NCBI GenBank assembly: GCA_000934455.1
Contig: KN888827.1
Coordinates: 41,968-105,967 of the forward strand
Direction: 5' to 3'
DNA from: Apostichopus parvimensis
Lineage: Eukaryota > Echinodermata > Holothuroidea > Aspidochirotida > Stichopodidae
Length of the DNA stretch: 64,000 bases
Position numbers and translations under genes: made by a program. The notes beneath the pieces were generated by a model. The model searched no databases, was not told the origin of the DNA, and saw nothing but the letters and a program-made list of their open reading frames with translations. This document shows, piece after piece, positions 50,101 to 61,205 of this stretch. Numbering within the stretch: position 1 is the stretch's first letter; each line of letters starts with the position of its first letter.

Positions 50101-52683
50101 GATAAAGATTTAATGTTTGGTCATATTTGTTGGTAGTTGTATTATTGTTATTGTCAAAGTTTTTCATAAAATTTCCAAAATTTGTGCAACAAGTGTTGTA
50201 GTTTAATCATAAATGTTTACTAAAATGTCTTGCAAGTGAAGTATTTTCAATTTTGAAAAACAAAATATCTCAAGTTTGTTTTTTGTATCCTAAATATAGT
50301 ATCCAAAGAAATCTGAAGAAAAGAATACTGGTTTTGTCGGCTTCATAAAGTCTCCTCCCACATTGAGATATTGATAAGTAGAATGGATCATTATGTAACG
50401 GACCAGTAATGAATTATGTAATATTCATGAATATTCATGATAATGTAATAGTAATGAAACATATCCAGCTGCTTATACATTGTAAAGATTTCTACTCACC
50501 CCAACTCAAATAATTATCAATCATGCATGGTTGTGGTTTTAATACTTTCAAAAAACAATTTGCCAAGAAAGTTTTGACCATCTTCGACAGCTCTTTTGCA
50601 TGTCATTAAGCAGGGTTTATGTAAATTTATTTATTCCATATGCAAAAAAAAAAAAAAGCAAAGGATAATTGTTTATTATGGTTAAAGAGGCAGCATTTGT
50701 AATGATATTGCTGCATACTAGTACTTTTTAGGAGAATGTTATGATATTTAAATGTATATGGAAAGATTAAAAAAAGAAAGAGATTAAAGATAACTGTAAC
50801 ATCAAACTTTTACTAAAGATGGCTTTAAGATGGAGCTAAACAGTATTTTGCAACTGTCTGCTAGAGAAGGGAAAAATAACAAAAATATCAGTCCTTTGAA
50901 AAATGTATATTTTGGCTATCTTTTCTATCTTTTAGTTGTCAGCTTGCTCAAAATTTTAATCCTTTTGTTTCTTAGGAGCAGATGGATTAGAGGCATACCT
51001 ACCTGTCTACAGTTACCACTTTAGCAACTGATGTTTTTGTCCATAGATTTGATAAAATGAGTCCGGGTGGGGTGGGGGGGGGGTAAACCTACTCATTTGG
51101 AGACTAGAAAATGTACTTTAAATGTTTACAACTTGACCTTGAAATCAAGCAACTTGTTAGAATTCATGATGAAAAGGTTTCCAAAATTCACAACAGACTT
51201 AACAAGAATATAGCAGTATACAAAAGTTTGGCACTCAAAAAAAAAACCCAAAACGAGGGTTTTAAAGAGGGAGCATTGTTTGATTAATGCACTCTTACAA
51301 CATAACTGCTACAGTATAACGATTAACAGTAGACTGAAATTTGGAACTCATGAAATTAATTTTGTTCCAAAACATTTGTCAGTTCTTTTGTCAGTCGATA
51401 ATCACAAAAGAATTTACTTTAAATTCATGATTTCTTTCACAATTTTGACTCAGTTTATTGAACGCCATCTGTGATAGACGGGCCAAATTTGCATTAGGAA
51501 TGACGATGGGTCAAGATGTATTTTCAACGTTGCAAAGATTTGTCAGTCTTTTAAATTGTTTTTTTTTCACGATAATGCTCAACCACCTGGTAAAACAATA
51601 TTTTGCCCTTCTCTAGCAGTTTGCTTTTCAGGGGGGTCATTTAAGACTTTTTTTCAGCATTCATTACATAGATATGAAAATGGTTTTTGTAAAAACAGTT
51701 GCGCTTCAGTTTTTCATATTCAGATATATCTCTGTTGAAAATTGGTCGTAGTGCCTAGCCAATTTTTTATGTAGGCTTATGCATGGTAACACAGTGAATT
51801 TATAGACATGGATTTTATACTGGTGAAGGAAAGGAGGAGGGGTATGGGTTGGGGGGGGTGGGGGATTAGAAATGCACAGAACATCTAACATAAAGCAGTC
51901 AGTTTTGCTTCTAATTTTGTCATGTCAGTATGGAAGATTTTATTGAAAGAGGTGGCTGTTTTGAGAAGTGGGAGGGGGTGGGGTGTAGTGAAGGGGTGGG
52001 AATGGTAGGGGAGTATCAAAGCAATGAAGGAGGTCTAAGTGGTGAATTGGTCAGGGGGGTCATCGCTTGGTTGGCTCTGCAAATACTAAGAAGCTTACTT
52101 ATTGCAGGAATATGATTCCTTAAAGATGTTAAGATTTCTGTAAATCTTGTAGATTGTTTTGTTTAATTTTTAATAACTTTAAGTGTGTGTACGCTATCAT
52201 CAGTACACTATAAGTTTGTACTCTCTCTTTGTGCTCGACCCTACGAAACGTATCAAAAACCTCAACTCAAAATTCGAAAACGGACACGAATGTTGTTGCT
52301 AGATTGTTTGTCTGTCCAGAAAATGCCATGCGTATCAAACCGTATTTTTGGTAAAATTCGTATGATTTTCAATAAAGACTATATTTTTTAAGATATGTTG
52401 TACTACGTTTTTTTTAAATCACATATCGTATCTAATCTAAGTAACTTATCTTTCTTTCTTTTTCCATTTTCTCCGTTATTTTTGATATAAACCCCTTGTG
52501 CAATAGAGAGCAAACTTTGCTTACTATAAAAAAAAAAACCAACAGCTATATATATATATATATACTTTTAACACAGGTGTTGCCACTTCTGTTTTCTATG
52601 CTTTGTTATTAAGAAAGCGGGGAGCGTTATTATTATTCTGTTACTGCTTCGTGCATGTGTAGCAGATGGTGTACTAACGGGTC

Positions 52684-52983
52684 NNNNNNNNNNNNNNNNN
52701 NNNNNNNNNNNNNNNNNNNNNNNNNNNNNNNNNNNNNNNNNNNNNNNNNNNNNNNNNNNNNNNNNNNNNNNNNNNNNNNNNNNNNNNNNNNNNNNNNNNN
52801 NNNNNNNNNNNNNNNNNNNNNNNNNNNNNNNNNNNNNNNNNNNNNNNNNNNNNNNNNNNNNNNNNNNNNNNNNNNNNNNNNNNNNNNNNNNNNNNNNNNN
52901 NNNNNNNNNNNNNNNNNNNNNNNNNNNNNNNNNNNNNNNNNNNNNNNNNNNNNNNNNNNNNNNNNNNNNNNNNNNNNNNNNNN
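52684..52983. other. Assembly gap (300 N)
   Basis: Unknown sequence; the open frames across it are artefacts. Confidence 1.
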
Positions 52984-54405
52984 ATACGTTATATAATAAA
53001 TAATGAAGGAACATGGTCACCTCCCTGGAAGACTTATAAGACAATTACACAGATTCAACAAAATGGTGCATTTCTTATGAAATACATTGTAAACCTCCAT
53101 GGCTCTCCGGCACAATGGATGGTATCAAAATCCTCTGTGGGTTGCATCAGAGGATAAATTCAAATCTATTGCTGGTTCCGAAACATTCACCAGACCGAGA
53201 GAGGGGGGGGGGGGTGAGGCATCCGGGATTGGGAAGGACCATGATTTGGACACCTTTCGGGCAGGATCCCGCGCTTCATACCATTATTGTTCCGCTTGCA
53301 TCCTTACGTCAAACTCGCCATAGGGGTAGACAGGCTTAGCTTCAGCATACAGCACCTGTGATTTAGTGTATCATAGTATCTTTATTTGAAGTGCGGAGAC
53401 AAAGACGCGTACGGAGAGATTGGACATGTTCGAAACCCGAATAAGTCTTACCTGAGTATCGTCTCGTTCTTTTGTCGTGCAAAACCTAGTTCAGGTAGTC
53501 CGTCTGCCACTTCTCTCCGAGGAAAAGAGGGAAGTATGAACTGGGGTGGCGGTGGTGAAAGGAGGGGGGTGGGTGGGTGGGAGGAGTCAAAGATACTCCT
53601 TTCATTCTTTCAACTGCCTACAAAACTGCTGTTTGGTTTTAAGTTGGTTTGGTATTTTCATGATGAGGTCTCCTCAACTCCCCCAGTAAATACAAACAAG
53701 CAAGAGAGAGAGAGAGAGATAGAGAACACTACAAAAACATGTTCGTATGTTGTATTAGTATCACTGTAAGTGTTTTGAAAACTGAAGAAAGGTCAAAGGG
53801 GGGGGGGGTGGTAGGGGGAGATGAAAAATATTACGGTGACATTCGTATATGGAATTATCCAACAGTAACTGTGACCTGCCTACTAAATGCCCTGACAATT
53901 GGAGACGGTTACGTAAATTGAAGAATGGAATGAAACCGCGGGGTCACCCTCCCTATACAGATTTAGATTGGACAGGGGTAAAGGGAGGGGGTGGGGTGGG
54001 GGGGAATCAGATCAATCTTCCGTGGTATTGAAATTATCACACGTATAGCGCCACCGTGAAAACTCACTACTCTGGACATTATTGGGAGCCATTTCCCGTC
54101 CCCTGTTCCAGATGTCGAAGGCCATGGACCAGCCTCTCGGTTAAAACGTGTCGACTGTAATATCAATAAGAGCTGTAATGAAACAAGTCCACTGCACGAC
54201 ACGTATACGGAATCAACGTGGCCCAACGGACGGTGCAGGTTGCACGACTATTGTGTTCTTGAGACATTGTTCAAATATACAATGTAACAGCTTGACCGGT
54301 TAACGATTGGCTACGTATTCTTTATACACATTCACATAGGTATTTATTTACAAGCGTTTAAAGTTTAATTGTACCTTATTAAAATGTATCGTAATACCAG
54401 AAAGG

Positions 54406-54413
54406 TATAAAAA
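54406..54413 (+). promoter_or_regulatory. Putative TATA box of the cyclophilin gene
   Basis: TATAAAAA stands 98 bp before a consensus splice donor (ATC|GTAAGT at 54512). Transcription would start near 54435 and give a short non-coding first exon, consistent with the acceptor lying directly before the coding ATG at 56070. Confidence 0.5.
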
Positions 54414-54435
54414 CAGCCGACAGAAGTTGCAGATT

Positions 54436-54511
54436 TGCCACAAGTTGTGACACGTTACGTCGGTATCTTGATTTTTTGTTGTTGCAACAGATCGAATAGG
54501 AATCTAACATC
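54436..54511 (+). other. Putative non-coding first exon of the cyclophilin gene
   Basis: Inferred from the TATA box upstream and the GTAAGT donor at its end; it contains no ATG. The intron to the coding ATG would be about 1.56 kb (54512-56069). The start is estimated from TATA spacing. Confidence 0.45.
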
Positions 54512-56069
54512 GTAAGTATAGCAAAAGTTCTTTTTATGGTTATTTTAATTTTAGAAAGAAATGTTAACTTTTAAGTCAAGCTTCAAGCATCACGTTAATT
54601 AGGAACTATAGTTCTCTACGTAGATGTCAGTATTAATGAATTAAACAAGAAAACAATTTCGTATTTCAATACAAAAGAATTTTTAAACGAAGTGTAAAAT
54701 TCAGTCTAGATATGCGAGTTGAATTTAAATAGCCTTTACTAAGAGATATTCCGCTGGCAGAAAAGTAACGCAACGATCCTACATATAAAATAAATGAATT
54801 CTACACCATCTCAATATCTTGTTCCAAACTTAAGATATGGTTGTTTGAATGTAAACGTTTTGTTTTTAACTATATATAAACCTCTTCCTTGCTCCAGGAA
54901 GTGGATGATCTCAGACTATGAAAGATGTTCTTCTAAATCTGTCATTCTTATCATATATCGTTGCTGATGATTTTCTTTCCAGTGGATAAATGATTTTTAG
55001 ATTGTAAAGTCAAAACTCATACTTTTTTGTGCTCAATTACCATGGTAACATAACTAATTCGGTTGTTGCCAGATGCATTAACGTAAGAAGTATCTCCAAG
55101 ACACAACGATATATTCAGATGCTGTTTTGAAACAATGGATGCAGAAACTTTCCCTCTTATTTTGAGTCAACAATGAATTTCGGCCACCGGAATACCGGTT
55201 TAAAAGAATGCTCTAATATAATATTTTTCTTATTATTCGATTTTTTTTTTAGGTGAATCCTCATTGGATGAATTTTAATCATGAAATTTAAGAAAAATTA
55301 TATATAGGCCTATGCTTGCTTCAGTAAAGCACCGTTATGCATTATTGATCTATAAACCGTTACTTCGTTCGTCTTCTTATCTGTTGATCATAAAAATTTC
55401 ACTCTCATATTTCATTTGAAACAGAATAAATAGAATACAAGTTCTATTATCCTAAAATGATGTTTATTCTTTTCTTTGAGTCTTTGAAGTATTCTTTTAT
55501 TGAATATCTTAAAACTATTCAAACCCTCGTTGTCTGTCAGGTTACTTGGGTAGTTTATTGTACGTTTCAAACTGATTTATGTATACATTCGAAGTTCCGA
55601 CGAATGTAAATTGCTATACAAGATTTATGAACTGGTTAACATGAACACTGCCCTCTAATTCGTGGGTGGCAAGGATGGTAGATCACATTGTGCATTTTTT
55701 GTCGTTTTATTTCAGAATAAGACTTGTTTTGATCCTGGAAAATATTGGAAAGTTCTACTCAAACTCTAACCCTAGCTGTTGTACTCAAACTGACAAAAGA
55801 CACAGTTGTAAACTTAGTCTACGCCATTCTGGGGGTGGGGTGGGTGGTGCGGGGATGGGGGGGGGTGGTGGTGGTAAGAACCATGATTATTGATTTTCCT
55901 GACAGATTATTTAAGAACGACCCACACCCTACAATTGTTGTCCATTTATTACTGCAGTTCAAGAAAAATGAAGAAAAGGTCCAAAAGATTGTTTCAATGT
56001 TGATTAAGACTCTCCTTTAATATCTAATTGTCGTCAAATATTTTATCGAGTTTTTTTTCTCTCCTCCAG

Positions 56070-56348
56070 ATGCGTCGTCAAGGGACCATTATCGCGATTG
56101 TATTGACCATTCTTTTTGAAGCGTGGTCTATAGAGGCACTAAAAAACCGCGGTCCGAAGAAACCGAAACCATGGGAAGATCCAGATCGCGATACATCGGA
56201 TGATCTGTTGGTCACAAAGAAAGTATACTTCGATATAGAGATAGACGATGAACCAATCGGTAAAATCGTCATCGCATTATTTGGAGAGACCTGTCCGGTA
56301 ACCGTCCAAAATTTTGCCGCTTTGGCAAGAGGAGGCTGGAAGCGTGAC
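56070..56348 (+). CDS. Cyclophilin coding exon 1
   Basis: Residues 1-93: signal peptide, basic linker and the first strands of the beta barrel ([20 protein letters not shown]). The start ATG follows a strong acceptor (TTTTTTCTCTCCTCCAG). Donor GTGAGT, phase 0; translation beyond it runs into intron. Confidence 0.9.
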
Positions 56349-59300
56349 GTGAGTGAAAATTTATTTCATCGAGAAGTAGGCCTAGGCTATACTCAGAAAA
56401 TCCATTCTTACCACCATCAAATATTAGGATGGGAGTCGGTTTTGATTAGGGTCGGTTTAGGGGACCTCAACTGTTTCCTGGAGAGGGGTTGATTAAGTTA
56501 TTCATGTAGCAATATATATATGTACATTAAGATATATGTAGACGGGTAATTTATAATGTGACCAGGCGCAACTACGCATATATACTCCTTGGGTATTTAG
56601 CACCCACAGATTAATAACAGGGGTGATCAGATCCCCCTCCCTACTGACAGAGAGATCATTATCCCCAGCTTCCGCTGCCCCCCCCCCCCACCGTCAATAA
56701 AATCCTAGTGTATAGTACATTAATATATTACATTTATGCTCGATACAACCTAAACAGTTAAAAATTCATTGACATTTTTTCAAGAATAACATGCAAAAGT
56801 ATAACATCATTTTGCATTTAAGTACTCTCCATTTTACCAACATTTTTCATTGAGAGGGGAATCCTTTTCCCCAGGACGAAATAACTAAGCTGGCGAGAGG
56901 CTCAAGAAACTCTTGCGTGGAATGTATATGAACCATCATATCATCCCACTGTCAAGTTATTCTATGGAACGCCAAAATCGACAAAAATACAGAAACAAAA
57001 TTATGTGGCGATAACTTTGTACTCATATAATGACTTAGGTTTACATAATATTTTTCTGAAATTTGTCGATTTTGGCGTTCCATATTATTCTCCTGGATAT
57101 AGTTTATTTCTATATTTTGCTTCAAGCGTAAACTATACTTGAAAAACAAAGAGTAACTTCTACGGACAATATTTCTTCCTGACACTTCTCTTCCCTTATA
57201 GACCGATTAAAAACGATTTTGGTGTGTATATTTGTAAATAGTTTCTTCAAAATTCGTTGAATCACCACGATTATGTGCCTTATGATCGATATACAGTAAC
57301 GTTTTATACTATCATTCTACAGACTTCACTGACCTACAACAATACTATCGTCCATCGAATCGTGCCCGACTTCGTGATTCAGATGGGTGACGTCACTGAC
57401 GGAGACGGTACCGGTGGTGAGTATATTTTAAAACTGATGTGACATTACCACCCAGACGATCCTGTAGCGAAAAAAATAAAAAAAATAAGTACAAGATTCT
57501 ACCGACAGAGATAAGACGAAACTCTACCGATATCTTAAATACCAGTTAAGAGTAGCTGGTTTACCCTCGACACAGGTCCGAGTTTGGGAGGGGGTAGGAA
57601 TCAGAAGAGAAAAATTTTCATTGGTGATGAAAGTGCCGCCCATTCTGACGTGAAAGTCATAGCCCCTACATTTTGGATGGCCCCTCTCCTCCCGTATCAG
57701 GGTCCTGCTTATAGAAAAAAAAGTGACATCGAATCAATTTAAAACGAGTGATTGCTTCCACTCTATATAGGATCTAACTTTCGTATAGAATTCCACAGCT
57801 GTATAACGAAAACTATATCTTTTCTGTTTTTTTTCTAATTTTATTCTAAAACAATGCCATGTGCACAATGAAAAATCTACTATGTCACCGCTAATATAAG
57901 GGCTATATAGACTCACATTTGTAATAAATCTTTGTCGTTTTTTTGTTTGTTTGTTATCAGGTCGAAGTATATATGGGAAACATTTTGCAGATGAAAATTT
58001 CTTCTTACGTCACCTGGGACGTGGCTGGGTTGCTATGGCAAACTCGGGTCCCGACACTAACAACTCTCAGTTTTATATTCTATTGACGAAGGCAGGCTGG
58101 TTGGACGGTAAACATGTCGTCTTTGGTAAAGTCATAGAGGGAATGGTAAGTTTACACGTAAACATAGATCCGTTGCCAAGGAAGTGAATGCAATATCTTT
58201 AAACTTGATCAAAATCGTTTAACCCTAAAGAAAATTGAATCAGTTGAAAGAGAAGACAACTGTATAGGCCTATATAAGTGGCAAAAAGTGATAATGCGAC
58301 GAAAAATTGTTTTAAACTATACCTGCATTTTAAAAGATGATACGTTTAATTATGAAAACATGAAAATTGAGATTTCAATATTTCTGTCTGGTTAGGTTTG
58401 AACCTTACCCCCTCTCTCCCTCAAAAAGATAATCAATAAATAAGAACATAAAGATACCGAGCTGATTTTGTCATTTCCTTTTTATCAGCTATAAACACTT
58501 TGCAAAGCACATGGACAAGGAAAGTGAGTCGTTCCGTTTAAATCAACTCACGGTGTACATTTCAAATTGTTTCTGCTACCAACAATATACACTGAAGTAT
58601 AAGTATAGGTTATCTAAGAACTGTATGAGTCGCTTCTCTAAAGGGGAAAGTACGTGGTATTTGTTTTTAATAGACAATAAACAACAAACGATAGAAGGCT
58701 GATTATCAGTAGGCTAGGTTACCCACATCTGCTATATGAAAGTGTGGTAGGCTTTAGCCTAGTTTGCGTAATTGTATTCAAAAGTTACAGTCTCTCTCAA
58801 CGTTTAAGGAATTTGCCGGGCAGTGTCAGTAACGCAACGAAGTGAAACAATATAGTTTCTGTAAAAAGACAAAGATTTGGGTAGTAGTAGAAATGTCTCC
58901 TTGAAAATTTTGCAAATATCCCACTTCTCAGTAACAGTGAAATGGTTACTATGGCTACCTACTGTGACTCAGTCAAATTTATATATAAAATAAACATCTA
59001 TATACGTGCAGTCGTCTACACAGTCCGGCTGAAGAAACAAAATGGAGACACAAAGGAAATAGAATTTATAACAGATAAAATTGTTTAATCTTTTTTTAGA
59101 AAGTTTATATCGTTTCTACATCAGTTACCTATATCAAAAGATGAAAATTAATGTCACTGATTAAGTCTACTTCCTGAAAACACTGATAACAATTCGACAT
59201 TATTTTAACCGAACAATGTATAAACCTGGCAAGAAATTATCAGATTAATCATAACTTAAACTGTTATTATCTATAAATATATGATACAGTAACTATAAGG

Positions 59301-61205
59301 GGGTCTTTTTATTATTTATGTTAGGTCCCTCCTGTTTTCAATAGCTGATAGGTATTCAGGTAAAGAAAGTATCAAAATATACTCCAATAATATGAAAGGT
59401 TACAGGAAGTTGTAAGGTTCCATTTACCTCATTATAATGTAAAAACTCGCGACCTCGGATCGCAAAAAGTCGGCACTTTGCCCATTGCAAATGTGATTTA
59501 TAAGATTTGAGTTTGAATTTTACATATCAACACGAAAGATCTTACTTTTACGTTCCTATCGCCAGGTGAGAGTATTAAGTTCTATTAACTACCATGGCTT
59601 AAAACAGTCATTAGAAACGTGAGAAGAAAAGTAGAGAATACAAGCAATTGCAGTAAAGTTAAATCTACTTTTTTTTTTAACGACTGTTGATATATACGTC
59701 TCTAAGTAAAAGTATCGAATAACGATTGTTATACTTGTCAGAATTTGACTTTTAACACTACAGAGGTTGGATCCCGCCAGAACGTGCATATTTGTTCGAT
59801 CGGCTCCCCAAAAGCAAGGTGTATGTTTGTTGGTTTTTGCAAAGATTGTCATGCTTCAAGAGATAAGAAGGTGAAAATGAGAGGATATTTATTTAAACTC
59901 GTTGGCTAAAATATGCGGCTGTTGATTATTCTACTCATCAAAGGTGATAAGGTCAAACGTTGCCAACACCGAAACAACGGAAGCGACAGGTAGAACAAGT
60001 AAAATTATATCTGTTATCTATCAATTTGATGAGTTGTGTACCAGCGTGAGAAACAAAAGTAGTCCCGTGCTCAAGTTAATCTTCAGTTAATATCGAATTT
60101 CGTAGTCAATGGCTGCCTTAAAGGCAGAAGCAAGAGAGAGAGGTGGAGAGAGAGAGGTGGGTGGAGAGAGAGAGGTGGAGATTGAGAGATTGTGACGTAA
60201 GAGAGAAGTAAAAGCGAAATCATAACAAATTGCAGATCATACGTAACGTACGGTAATGATTACTGTAGACATTTTAATCAATGGTTAAAAGGGCGATTGT
60301 ACTCACAGGGGACATTTTGTAACTAGCTTAACCCTCCTCAACAATTAACAGTATTTAGCATCCTTGAAATGTATAGGTAATAACATATATAAATCAATTG
60401 TTTAAATCTACGATTTTAAATGCAAATAGCTCCCTCTAATATGTTTGAACATTTCCTAGTTTCAATGTCTGAGCATAATGATTCTTCTTTTCAGTTCTAT
60501 TGAGTTTATGTCTGATCTTACGCATGGCGTGTTTTCCTGTTGATTTTGTTTTTAACATCTTTTTTCGTTCGATCTGGTCTAACTAGATCCCAATAACTAA
60601 GTACGGTATCAACGTTACAAAAGCACAAATGTGCATTTTGTGTATAGAACTTCTTTAGCGTATCTAGTCAATCTTCCAAAATTAACTAAAGCTTTCTTAA
60701 TCTTAACATATAAGTGAATGAATAATCGGAGTGTCTTTGATAAGAATATTTTTGTAAAAGAATTTTATATCTGATAATCATTTTGTTTCGGTGGAGTCGA
60801 GATGTAAACTAATCACTTGCTTACATTTACTTTGCAGAATAAGTGATATATCCGTGTCATGGTGTTTGTCTCAAACGACCTTTGACATATACATCATTAA
60901 AAGTTTATACTACAATTTAAAGTTTATATAACAGTTCACTGGATGAAAAACAATGGTTGCTTTCAGCTTAATGATATAGCTTTACCTCAGTGGTCATTTC
61001 CTAAAATAAAATTAATGTCAATATTTATTCCCCATTTCTTTTCTTTTCTTTTCTTTAGGACGTCGTTGGCGAAATTGCTGACATCGACACTGACCAATAT
61101 GGGTTTCCTTTGAAGATTGTTCGCGTCATCGATTGCGGCGTCATCCACGTCAAGGAACCCTATCACCTCCCCCACCCCACGGGGAATAACTCTGACACCG
61201 AGTAA
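56070..61205 (+). CDS. Secretory-pathway cyclophilin (PPIB/PPIC-like peptidyl-prolyl isomerase), 4 coding exons
   Basis: A cyclophilin-type prolyl isomerase expected to act in the ER lumen or outside the cell. Four exons in phase give 234 residues. Residues 1-23 are two Arg followed by a hydrophobic run ([11 protein letters not shown]), a clear signal peptide. A basic, Pro-rich linker ([16 protein letters not shown]) leads to the cyclophilin domain from about 48 ([17 protein letters not shown]) to 213. Kept active-site residues are the Arg of VHRIVPDF (105), Phe110, Gln113, the Ala and Asn of MANSG (151-152), Gln161, Trp171 and His176 of [11 protein letters not shown]. Changed positions relative to cyclophilin A are listed in the findings. 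Sequons are at N99, N158 and N229. The tail NNSDTE lacks a KDEL-type signal. PPIB and PPIC relatives fit about equally; the RGP linker and IVIALFG lean to PPIC. Confidence 0.93.
56964..57083. mobile_element. 120-bp MITE with perfect 22-bp inverted ends
   Basis: The arms ATGGAACGCCAAAATCGACA(AA) at 56964-56985 and their exact reverse complement at 57062-57083 extend inward with partial pairing. Flanks GTTATTCT (56956-56963) and ATTATTCT (57084-57091) are an 8-bp target duplication matching at 7 of 8. Lies in the intron after cyclophilin exon 1. The insert is too short to code. Confidence 0.85.
57323..57416 (+). CDS. Cyclophilin coding exon 2 (catalytic Arg)
   Basis: Residues 94-124 plus one base, with [18 protein letters not shown] and GDGTG. 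The HR motif supplies the catalytic Arg. Acceptor ATTCTACAG, donor GTGAGT. Confidence 0.93.
57961..58145 (+). CDS. Cyclophilin coding exon 3
   Basis: Residues 125-186, with [31 protein letters not shown] and [16 protein letters not shown], the central signature of the fold. Donor GTAAGT, phase 0. Confidence 0.96.
58146..61058 (+). other. Cyclophilin intron 3
   Basis: A 2.9-kb AT-rich intron. A GAGAGAGAGGTGG-type microsatellite lies at 60130-60185. No coding sequence, RNA gene or terminal-repeat element could be recognised. Confidence 0.7.
61059..61205 (+). CDS. Cyclophilin coding exon 4 and stop
   Basis: Residues 187-234 and [20 protein letters not shown] and [14 protein letters not shown], the last barrel strand, then a short hydrophilic tail. 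A repeated TTTTC tract precedes the acceptor. Confidence 0.93.
   Translation, partial: DVVGEIADIDTDQYGFPLKIVRVIDCGVIHVKEPYHLPHPTGNNSDTE

Larger units (their letters stand above)
46001..54400. other. Arrestin 3' UTR and intergenic region without a supported gene
   Basis: AT-rich sequence with many homopolymer runs (G runs near 48941, 49801, 49965, 51068, 51850 and 53203; C/A near 49347), a (TA)n tract at 52546-52563, an assembly gap and a (GA)n tract near 53703-53720. The first part is probably arrestin 3' UTR. No conserved protein, splice-linked exons or RNA gene could be recognised on either strand. Confidence 0.7.
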
